From the NCBI GenBank assembly GCA_037443205.1, contig JBBIOU010000013.1, positions 19,830-83,829 on the forward strand: a DNA stretch of 64,000 nucleotides, written 5' to 3'. A program made the translations under genes and the position numbers. The stretch comes from JBBIOU01 sp037443205 (GTDB taxonomy: Bacteria; Bacteroidota; Bacteroidia; Flavobacteriales_D; UBA2798). Below the pieces are notes generated by a model, which worked only from the letters and a program-made list of their open reading frames with translations, searched no databases and had not been told where the DNA came from. This document shows positions 53,493 to 62,900 of this stretch, one piece after another; the first letter of the stretch is position 1; the number at the start of each line of letters is the position of its first letter.

Positions 53493-53720
53493 ATGAAAAA
53501 CACTAAAATATTTAAAATGCCCTTTGCAAGTGTTTATCCTTATTATATTGCCAAAGCAGAAAAAAAAGGACGCACTAAGCAAGAAGTAGATACCATCATA
53601 TTTTGGCTGACGGGCTATAACCAGGAATCATTGCAAGCACATTTGGACAACAAAACTGATTTCGAAACATTTTTTGCGCAATCTCCTCAATGGTATTACG
53701 CTCTTTTAATGCTTCAATAA
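53493..53720 (+). pseudogene. Truncated DUF2200 gene fused to an IS3 remnant
   Basis: The first ~62 codons are about 97% identical in DNA to the intact DUF2200 gene at 56450 (six differences in 188 bases). At about 53680, within TTTTTTGCGCA, the sequence switches to the antisense of an IS3-family orfA, and the frame runs on for 13 foreign codons to a stop at 53720. Upstream sequences of the two copies are not similar, so the duplicated segment is short. The product, 75 residues, lacks the C-terminal half of the family. Confidence 0.85.
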
Positions 53721-53834
53721 CCACTTTGGCTTTGAAGTCTGCACTGAATTTACATCTGGACTTTTTCATACAGGTAATTTTAGGGTTTTTACTCTTTTTT
53801 TCAACTTAGTTACCTGTCTTAATTTTGGGGGACA
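53680..53834 (-). mobile_element. Left-end remnant of an IS3-family insertion sequence
   Basis: On the minus strand, from 53834 inward, the sequence starts with the IS-like end TGTCCCCCAAAATTAAGACA. It then has the orfA start ATG at 53769 encoding MKKSRCKFSADFKAKVV and IEALKERNTIEEIAQK, the typical IS3 OrfA helix-turn-helix start. About 30 codons remain. orfB and the right end are gone: the inner break joins directly to the DUF2200 fragment. Confidence 0.85.
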
Positions 53835-53862
53835 TTATAAATTGACATATTGATGTCTATGG

Positions 53863-54309
53863 TTATATTTTAATTAATGAGTTTTTTATTAAGTAATTCC
53901 GGGCATCTTCAATTGAATTTATGAATGTGTATTCTAATTCTTTACTGCTGTATGCGTAAAATGTTATATAAGATTTTGGAAAAACATAACTCATATAAAC
54001 AGAACCGGTATCAAAAATAACATCTTTATATCCTTGTATATCGCTGTCATTGTAGGTTGATATAAGTACTACTTTTTCTCTATACATATTTGATGCCAGG
54101 TAGTTTCTAATATCATTTATATTGTTTTTACAATATTCGCAGGTTTTAACAGATCTTAGTAAAAATATATTATCAGCTTTCAATAAATTTAATTTATTCA
54201 TTTCATTTAAATAATATTCAAATGCTTCTCTGTTAATATTTTTGTGCTGTAAATTATTGCTACACTTAATAAAAATAAGACAAACTAAAAGATATTGCAG
54301 TTTAATCAT
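53863..54309 (-). CDS. Exported hypothetical protein with CxxC motif (possible thioredoxin-like)
   Basis: 148 residues from ATG 54309 (an in-frame ATG 5 codons earlier is possible). A hydrophobic N-terminus is followed by a cysteine (LIFIKCSNN) that may be lipidated, though the residue before it is an unusual Lys. The central LRSVKTCEYCKNNINDIRNYL has a CxxC at the end of a strand and the start of a helix, as in thioredoxin folds. A VVLISTYNDSD strand follows. Very AT-rich. Third gene of a run with the propeller-like and lipoprotein genes (8-base overlap with the former if ATG 54309 is used). Confidence 0.55.
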   Translation of the reverse strand: MIKLQYLLVCLIFIKCSNNLQHKNINREAFEYYLNEMNKLNLLKADNIFLLRSVKTCEYCKNNINDIRNYLASNMYREKVVLISTYNDSDIQGYKDVIFDTGSVYMSYVFPKSYITFYAYSSKELEYTFINSIEDARNYLIKNSLIKI

Positions 54310-55450
54310 ATTCAATATTAGCAATTTTAAATTTACAAATAACCTTATCTTTATTTACATTATCCCATTCTCTAAACAATAATTGCCCGGTTTTTGTAAC
54401 AAAAACCATGGTATAATCATATATTTTATAATCATAGATAAACTCGTTTATATATTTAAAATTATTATCATACACCAATAATGACCATTTATTATCTAAT
54501 CTATGTGGAGTTTTATAAGGATTTTTTTGATTTTTAAAATTATTATGCCTGAATATTCTGTAATATAGTTTGTGTTTATAATCATACATTATTTTATAGT
54601 ACATTGGATGATGGTCGTAAAAATTGACAATATCAGTCATGTTTTTAGTACTTCTATTACTGGATAAAAATTCATCAGAATATTTCGATTTCATGCATAT
54701 ACTATGCGTTTTACCATTGCTTAATATATATATGCTATCCGAAAAGGTATGGTTTATTATGATAGAATCGTTTTTTACTATCTTGGTAATAGCAAAATCA
54801 TAAAAGTTCTTTTCATAATATAAACTCGGTAATCGTGCAAATTTATTTTTTACATAGAAAATATTATTACTTAATGTACATTCTGATACAGAATAAAAGT
54901 CTTTTGGAACCTTTTCAAAATTTGTATCATACGTATAACAACTTATATATTTTTTTTCATTTATTTTTATAAATGGGTTTAAATAAGAAAATATATAAGG
55001 TTTTACTATTAAGGTATCAAAACCGCTATCATATTTATATTGTATTTTATATGCTTTTATACTGCCCTCAACCGAATTATATAAATAAATACTATCTAAA
55101 TATTGCCCGCTGTCAAACCAAATTGAATCTAAATTATTAACATAACAACCTATAATATCACCGTAGTAATATTTTATTCTATGACCTAATAATTTATTTA
55201 ATGGTACACAAAGGGTATTGGTATCAAATAGCTTATAATAATAAATACAGGTGTCTGCTTTGGAAAAATAATAAAGGTGTTCATTTCCATTTTGCTCAAA
55301 TATACCTATATTACTTCCCAAAAATATAGACATCGGATATTTAAGTTCAAAGCAAAATTCATCGTCAGATAATACTATATTTAATTTATTATTTTTACTG
55401 CATAATATCAATGTAGAAATTACAAATACAAATGCTATTCTTCTTAACAT
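54302..55450 (-). CDS. Predicted lipoprotein, beta-propeller-like (DUF4221-like)
   Basis: 382 residues. The hydrophobic start MLRRIAFVFVISTLILCSK has a candidate lipidation Cys at residue 17. The rest is aromatic-rich with blade-like strands (HLYYFSKADTCIYYYKLFD, KHKLYYRIFRHNN, WSLLVYDNNFKYINEF, MVFVTKTGQLLF). The C-terminal pattern resembles DUF4221 / six-bladed-propeller lipoproteins of Bacteroidota; that match is from memory and moderate. It overlaps the upstream lipoprotein gene by 7 bases. Confidence 0.6.
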   Translation of the reverse strand: MLRRIAFVFVISTLILCSKNNKLNIVLSDDEFCFELKYPMSIFLGSNIGIFEQNGNEHLYYFSKADTCIYYYKLFDTNTLCVPLNKLLGHRIKYYYGDIIGCYVNNLDSIWFDSGQYLDSIYLYNSVEGSIKAYKIQYKYDSGFDTLIVKPYIFSYLNPFIKINEKKYISCYTYDTNFEKVPKDFYSVSECTLSNNIFYVKNKFARLPSLYYEKNFYDFAITKIVKNDSIIINHTFSDSIYILSNGKTHSICMKSKYSDEFLSSNRSTKNMTDIVNFYDHHPMYYKIMYDYKHKLYYRIFRHNNFKNQKNPYKTPHRLDNKWSLLVYDNNFKYINEFIYDYKIYDYTMVFVTKTGQLLFREWDNVNKDKVICKFKIANIEYD

Positions 55451-55932
55451 AATCTAACAGGTGATACTAACAGTGCCTTTGTTTCCACATCTTCGTCAGA
55501 ATTATATATCGGATCTATAATTATTATATATACTAAGCACTCGCTATTTCGTTTTATTATCATGTGTAAATTTCCATTTTCTAAACCATCCTGAATATCT
55601 TGGTCAAATATATTAATATTTAGAACGTCAGAATAATTATTACTTTGAAAATACTCAATTTGATTTTCATTATTTTCTATCAAATTAATTAAGTTGCTGA
55701 GTCTAGGTGTTACAGTTACGGGTTCAAAGCAGTTATTACCTGGTATGTAACACTCCCAAGTAAATGTATGGGATGTTCCATGAAAATCCCTGCATAAGAA
55801 TCTGGTAGCACCCGCTCTTAAACTAGGCTTAATTGTATAGCTAGAATTTAATTCAGACATAACGTTTTCCTCTTTTTTACATGCAACAACAATGAACAAA
55901 CTTGCTATTGCCGGATAAATTAACGTTTTCAT
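55444..55932 (-). CDS. Predicted lipoprotein of unknown function
   Basis: A 162-residue protein with a clear lipoprotein signal (MKTLIYPAIASLFIVVACKK; lipidated Cys18). The mature part has Cys-containing blocks (RFLCRDFHGTSHTFTWECYI, PGNNCFEPVTVTP) that could form disulfides and an acidic C-terminal half. I recognise no family. It is the first gene of a three-gene, unusually AT-rich operon lying between two DUF2200 copies, which suggests acquisition. Confidence 0.6.
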   Translation of the reverse strand: MKTLIYPAIASLFIVVACKKEENVMSELNSSYTIKPSLRAGATRFLCRDFHGTSHTFTWECYIPGNNCFEPVTVTPRLSNLINLIENNENQIEYFQSNNYSDVLNINIFDQDIQDGLENGNLHMIIKRNSECLVYIIIIDPIYNSDEDVETKALLVSPVRLC

Positions 55933-56449
55933 AATTTTTACAAATTTAAGTTTTCACTGCAAATAAGCGCTGTTGCAGTGTTACAGCGGGCATAATATAC
56001 ATTGTAAAAGAGCTTATGCCATGCTCATCATACGGCTGCGCGCTTGCCGCTTTTATTATAGTCTGTTTCAGGAGATGTGCGCTTCAAACAAGCAGAAAGC
56101 ACAAATCCTAAAAACAGGATTTGATAATTTTCTCTTTTTTGAAGCGCCAGGATGAACACCCGATGCGTGTGCAATTATATATATATATATGTAGGCAAGT
56201 TTAAAAGTAAAAAGTTATTAACAATACCAGGTAGTAATAAAAAACAACTTATTGACTAGAGTTGTATTGCATGTTATTGATAAAAATTAAAATATTACTG
56301 ATATTTAAACCCAAATTCAGGAATAAAAATTTGGCAAAGTTCGGGTGGTAATTGTGTTATCTGCTATCAGGCCAATATAACACATACATGAGTAAGACGA
56401 AGTAACCCGAATTAGCAGACATTAAAACAGTAATAACCTAACATATATT
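55933..56449. other. 517-base spacer with a GC-richer relic, a TA run and repeat R4
   Basis: 55950-56160 is richer in GC than its surroundings and has only a short, unconvincing open frame. A small hairpin AAATCCT-AAAAAC-AGGATTT lies at 56103-56122. 56176-56190 is a pure TA run. Repeat R4 occupies 56304-56428. I see no gene. Confidence 0.5.
56304..56428 (+). repeat. Intergenic repeat, element R4
   Basis: It starts TTTAAACCCAAATTCAGGAAT like R3 and contains GTTATCTGCTATCAGGC, matching the GTTATCCGCCATCAGGC of R3 and R1. It ends in ACATTAAAAC like R3. It keeps an inverted pair GTGTTAT/ATAACAC around the core instead of the R3 hairpin. A diverged member. Confidence 0.6.
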
Positions 56450-56800
56450 ATGAAAAACACTAAAATATTTAGAATGCCCTTTGCAAGTGTTTATCCTTAT
56501 TATATTGCCAAAGCAGAAAAAAAGGGCCGCACTAAACATGAAGTAGATACCATCATATTTTGGCTGACGGGCTATAACCAGGAATCATTGAAAGCACATT
56601 TGGACAACAAAACTGATTTCGAAACATTTTTTGCGCATGCTCCCAAATTCAATCCCAATGCTTCAAAAATAACAGGACTTATATGCGGATACCGCGTAGA
56701 AGAAATAGAAGACAAACTGATGCAAAAAATTCGTTATCTGGATAAACTTATTGATGAATTGGCCAAAAATAAATCGTTAGAAAAAATATTACGAAAATGA
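56450..56800 (+). CDS. DUF2200 family protein
   Basis: A 116-residue soluble protein with the family start KIFRMPFASVYPYYIAKAEK, the block IIFWLTGYNQ and the C-terminal GLICGYRVEEIEDKLMQKIR. Length is normal for the family, whose function is unknown. It is the intact partner of the truncated copy at 53493. Its upstream region is repeat R4. The giant gene starts 141 bases after it in the same direction. Confidence 0.87.
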   Translation: MKNTKIFRMPFASVYPYYIAKAEKKGRTKHEVDTIIFWLTGYNQESLKAHLDNKTDFETFFAHAPKFNPNASKITGLICGYRVEEIEDKLMQKIRYLDKLIDELAKNKSLEKILRK

Positions 56801-56892
56801 GTTTTTGTGATTAGCTGCCATGAACTCATAAACACAATAACAGCCTTTTTTATTTTTTTTACACAAACAACCCCTATTTAAAGAGGAAATTA

Positions 56893-56900
56893 TAACTTTG
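56893..56900 (+). promoter_or_regulatory. Promoter -7 element of the giant gene (TAACTTTG)
   Basis: A perfect TAnnTTTG, 41 bases before ATG 56942. No clear -33 element. Confidence 0.5.
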
Positions 56901-56941
56901 GTACGATAAATGCTAATGCGTTTTTTGCTAATAACTGAATT

Positions 56942-59900
56942 ATGAAATTAAAACTCTACTACCTGTTAATTCCGGTACTTGTTTTATCCGGAATTACAAA
57001 TCATGCACAATACATAGACTACGAACACGACTCCGGCTGGAAATTTGGTCTTAATATAGGCGGCATGTACCAGCAAAGCGACCTTCAATCAGTTCCCGGA
57101 CTGGGTTATGGGTTTACATTAGGCAAAGCGCTATACCAAAAACCCTCGCGCTTTTGGGCTTTCGATTTGCGTTTTCGCTACCTGAGAGGTTTTATGTTGG
57201 GTTATAGCAATGAGCGTAATTACGGGTTGTTAAATAATCCGCAACTCAATGGCACCAATTCTACGCTAAGCAGTAGTTTAAATTACAAAGACTCAACCGG
57301 ATATGTATTTTCTAATTACTCCATGGATTTACACCGCTATTCATTAGAAGGTGTTTTAACCTTTAACCGGCTTAGAGAAAGAACAGGTATTGTGCTTCAT
57401 GTATTTGGCGGAGTGGGATTAACAGATTACCGAACCAAAATTAACCAATTAAACGAAAACGGCTTTCAGTATAACTATGCTTCATTAGATTCTACGGGCG
57501 TTACGCAAAGTTCGCTAAACAACTTATGGGATGATACTTACGAAACAGATGCCGAAGGCAGCCAACAGCGTAACATAAAATTTATGCCTTCACTGGGTAT
57601 AGGATTAGGCTATCAGTTTTCTCCCCGTTTTACCATGGGTATAGAACATAAAGTAACTTTTGCACTAAATGATTTAATAGACGGATATGCCTGGAAAAAT
57701 GATAATACGGCTACCGGAAATAACGACAGATATCATTACACGGCTATACATTTTACCTGGCATTTGTTCAGAGGCAGAACAAACTCTACTACAACAACCA
57801 ACAATAATAACATTAACAATTATACTACCACAACAACTACTACTACAACCAACACAAATACCGTAACTACGCCCCCGCCTCCCCAAGAAAAACCACGTAT
57901 AAATTTTATTGTACCAGTTACCAGTCCGTTTACCAGCACGAATCAATTTTTTAATGTTAATGCAAGTGTAACCAACGTGCCCGGCAGAAATAATATTTCC
58001 TTTAAATTAAATGGGGTTGAAAATATCAATTTTACATATAGCAACAACAGCCAAAGATTAAATAACAACATTACATTAGTATCCGGAACCAATCTCATTG
58101 AAATCAGCGCCTGGAACGATGTAGGATACGATTATCAATCGGTAATTATAGTTTACAACCCTCCTTATTATACGCAGCAACAACCACCTATTGTAACTAT
58201 AACCAACCCTATAGCAAGTCCCCACAATACAAACAATCCAAATTATAATCTTACTGCAACAGTACTAAATGTGGCCGGTGCACATAACATCACATTTAAG
58301 TTTAACGGAGTAGTAAGCAACAATTTTGTTTATAATGTAAATACCAAAGCCTTTTCAAGCTTATTAAACCTTGTGCCGGGCGTAAATACCATTGAAATAA
58401 AAGCTGCCAATAATGCCGGTATTGATATTAAAAATGCAACAATCAACTATCAGCCTATACAAACTCCAACGGTTCAGCCACCGGTGGTAACTATTTTTAA
58501 CCCTACTTTAAATCCGTTTACTGTCAATACCAATTCGGCTACAATAGATGCTTCGGTTATTAATGTGAACTCTGCAGCCCAAATTACACTTAAGATTAAC
58601 GGTTTGCAAAGCAGTAACTTTGTTTATAATCCGCAAAGCAGTTTAATGCAAATAGTTGCGAATTTGGTTGAAGGCACCAATGTATTTGAAATTACAGCTA
58701 CCAATGTAGCGGGCAGCGATTATAAAAGCACGGTTATCATTTATAAAAAACCCGAATCAATTCAACCTCCGCTTGTAAACTTTACCGACCCCGGTATTAG
58801 TCCGGCCACCGCAACAAGCGCTGCCAAAACAATTAAAGCAAGCGTATTGAATGTGTCATCTAAAAATGATATTACCCTGAAGTATAACGGAGTACTTAAC
58901 AATAACTTTACTTATAATACTACCACAAAAGAATTAAGCTTTAGTACTACGCTCAACCAAGGTACTAATCTGGTAGAAATAAGTGCCGTTAACAATGCCG
59001 GAAGCGATTATAAAATAGCTACTATCATTTATCAGCCGGTAGTAAGCGGTATGCCTCCGGTAGTAACGTTTACCAACCCTACTGTAAATCCATTTAACAC
59101 TAACGTGTCTGCCGCATCAATAATGGCTACTGTGCTAAATATAACGGCTCAAAATCAAATTACCTTTAAAGTTAACGGATTGGTCAATAACAATTTTACC
59201 TATAATGTAAATACCAAAGTCTTTTCTTCTACAGTAAACTTGATTGAAGGTTCTAATCAACTTGAGATTTCGGCAGTGAATAATTTTGGCAACGATGTTA
59301 AAACAACCACTATCATTTACAATAAACCCTGCGAACACCCAACCCTAACACTGTTACAACCTGCTACCGCTAATCATGTGGTTCAACAAAGTAACATTGT
59401 GCTCAGTGCCATTGCCAATAACATCACTTCGCAAAACGATATTATATTCAAATTAAATGGTACAGCACATCCCTTTACTTTTGATTTAAATACCGGTACA
59501 ATTACTGCTAACCTGAATTTTGTAAATGAAAACAACACTGTTTACATTCAGATTTCAAATGCATGCGGTTCAAGCAATCACACCATCCATGTAATATATA
59601 TTAAACCTAAAACTCCACCGGTAGTTAACATTACTAATCCTGCACAAAATCCCCACACGGTAACAACGGCCAATTTTACAATAAAAGCAACTATTACGAA
59701 TGTAACAAGCAATGCAGGTGTCAGTTTCTTGTTGAATGGTTTACCCAACACAGGCTTTAGTTTTAACCCTAATACACAGCAGTTTTCTGCAAACATTACC
59801 CTTGTACCGGGTAATAACACCATACAAATTACCGGAACCAATACCGATGGAAGCGATAGCAAAACAACCACAATTTTATTTAACAACAACCAGCCCGTAT

Positions 59901-62900
59901 GTTACAAACCCGTTATTGCTCTTACCGAGCCATTAAGCAATCCTGTTAATACCCAAATACACAATTTGCTGGTAAGTGGCGAAATTCAAAATATACAAAG
60001 CGCTTCCGATATTACCTTTCAGGTAAATGGCGTAAACTCACCGTTTAATTTTAATCCTCAAAATAAACAATTCAGCGCCACCGCTTCATTAAACCTTGGT
60101 AATAATACTATTACCATCATGGCTAAAAACCAATGCGGAGAAGCAAGCCAAACACTAACAGCTATATACAACAAGCCACCCATGCCTCCGGTAGTAACCA
60201 TTGTCAATCCGGGACAGAACCCTTTTACCACTCCGCAAGCTAACTTACAGCTTACTGCTAAAATAATCAACATCACTCAGGCCTCTCAAATTACCTATAA
60301 AGTAAATGGTGTGGTTAATACAGGCTTCACCTTTAATCCGGTTACACATGATTTTGTGAGCAACGTAACATTAAATACAGGTGCCAATATTTTTGAAATT
60401 TCGGCAACGAATAATGATGGAACAGATACAAAATCAACTACCGTTATTTACGAAAAACCTGCTGATCCATGCATACCGCCCACTATTACCATGATTGCTC
60501 CGGTTACCAATCCTGAGTCGGTTGCACAATCTGCCTATAGCATTTCAGCGAATATTTATAATGTTGCAAATAATAACCAAATCAGCTTTAAACAAAACGG
60601 GGTAAATAAAACCTTTACTTATAATGCCAATACGAATAAACTTACTCACAATGCAACTTTATTGGAAGGCAGCAATACTTTTGAAATAAATGTAAACGGT
60701 AATTGCGGAAATGCCAATGTGCAGTTTACTATCATTTATAACAAACCTAAACATCCTCCGGTAGTTACCATTACTAACCCCTCGCAAAACCCGCACACCA
60801 CTTCGTCTGAAAATGCAACAATCAATGCAACCATAACAAACATTACGGCACAAAATCAAATTACCTACAAAGTAAACGGTAATGCCAATACCAACTTTAA
60901 CTTTGATGTAACTACAAAAGTATTTACTGCTGCAGTTACATTACAACCCGCAAATAATACATTTGAAATTACTGCAACCAACACTGATGGTACCGATACA
61001 AAGTCAACCATTATTGTATATAACAAACCACCAGAGCCTTGCGACCCACCTTCGGTAACTTTTGTTAATCCTAATACCAATAACACTACTGTTACTAATG
61101 TAAATTATACTTTAAATGCAAAAGTTGATAAAGTTGCAGGTGCCAATAATATTATCGTAAAAGTTAACGGACAAGGTGTGGCATTTAATTATGATGTCAA
61201 TACAAAATCACTCACAGCCAACATAAATTTACAGGAAGGAAACAACACCGCAGAAATTATTGCTACAAATAATTGCGGAACAAGTAATGAGGTAACAAAT
61301 ATATTTTACAATAAACCTGTTACTCCTCCGGTAATAACCATTACCAATCCACCTGCTACCCCGCACGATGTAAATGCAGCAGCATTTATGTTTACGGCTA
61401 CTGTACAATATGTATCTCAGGCAAATCAGATAACCGTAAAATATAATAATGCCATAAATAACACTTTTACGTTTGACGCAAATACCGGGGTAGTAACTTT
61501 ACCTGTTACTTTAAATCAAGGAAATAATACATTTGAAATTACGGCAACTAACCAAGGCGGCACTGATTCCAAAACAGCCACGGTTAAGTACACCATTCCT
61601 TGTAATGCACCCGTTATAACGCTGCAAAAACCCGCTTCGGCAAATATTACGGTTACGGCAGCCACACTTCAAATAAAAGCGAAAATTACCAACGTTACAG
61701 CCGCTGATATTGTTCTAAAACAAAATGGAAACATCATACAACACAACTTCAACGCTCAGCAAATAATGTCTGCAAATACGCAACTGGTGGAAGGAGCAAA
61801 CACCTTTGTTATAACAGCTACCAATGCATGTGGAACAGCCGAAATAACAATTCATGTTACGTATAATCGTCCGCTGCAACCACCGGTTGTTACCATTACC
61901 GATCCTGTGGCAAATCCTCACAACACTGCAAACGATCAATATGTAATTAAAGCAAACATATTACACGTAAACTCAGCCAGCGATATTACCTTTAAAGTTA
62001 ACGGTATTTCTACTACCAATTTTACCTACAATACCAATACTAAAGAGTTTAGTGCAAATGTAAATCTGAATACCGGTAATAACAGTTTTGAAATACATGC
62101 CACAAATAGCGATGGACATGATAGTAAAACAACTACCATCATTTACACTCCTTGTTATGCTCCGGTTATTTCATTAAATAACCCTAATGTTTCAGGAACC
62201 GTAACTTCTATCAGTCCATATCCTTTAAGTTTAGTTTTACAACACATCAATTCGCAACAATCCATATTCTTATCAAACAATAGCCAAACTATCAGCAACT
62301 TTAATTTTAATACACAAACTAAAGAGCTAACTGCAAATGTGCCATTGGAAAACGGAATTAATAATTTCAGAGTAATAGCAAGCAACAATTGCAGTCAGGT
62401 TACCGAAGAATTTAGCATCAAGTATCAGCCGGCACCTGAGCCTATGGTTACTATTTGTCATACTGTAAATGGTACTTCCCAAACGATGCAGGTAGCACAA
62501 AGTCAGGTTCAAAGTTATCTGGCACAAGGAGCAACCATGGGAGCCTGTCCTTGCTATATGCCCGTTATTAATGTAACTAATCCAAGTACCAACGCAACAA
62601 CGGTTAATTCTACCGGTTATTCGCTAACGGCTAATATCGAACATACTACTGCAAACCAACTATCACTTACACATAATGGTAACCCTATAACTAATTTTAC
62701 ATTCCACAATAATCAATTAACCGCAAATTTATCTTTATCCAACGGTGCTAACAGCATTGTTATCAGCGCACAAAATACCTGTGGAAAAGAGAATAAAACG
62801 CTGGTTATAACCTATGTTGAACCTGCACCTGCTCCTTGTGGCCCACGTTTTAACCCGGGTAATTCGGCTTGGGAATTTTGTTTGGTTACTCCTTCCGGTA

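Noticed and set aside
55973..56155. A 60-codon open frame in the spacer before the intact DUF2200 gene
   Set aside because: The peptide has no recognisable feature and ends in a hairpin-bearing relic; no ribosome-binding site is evident.
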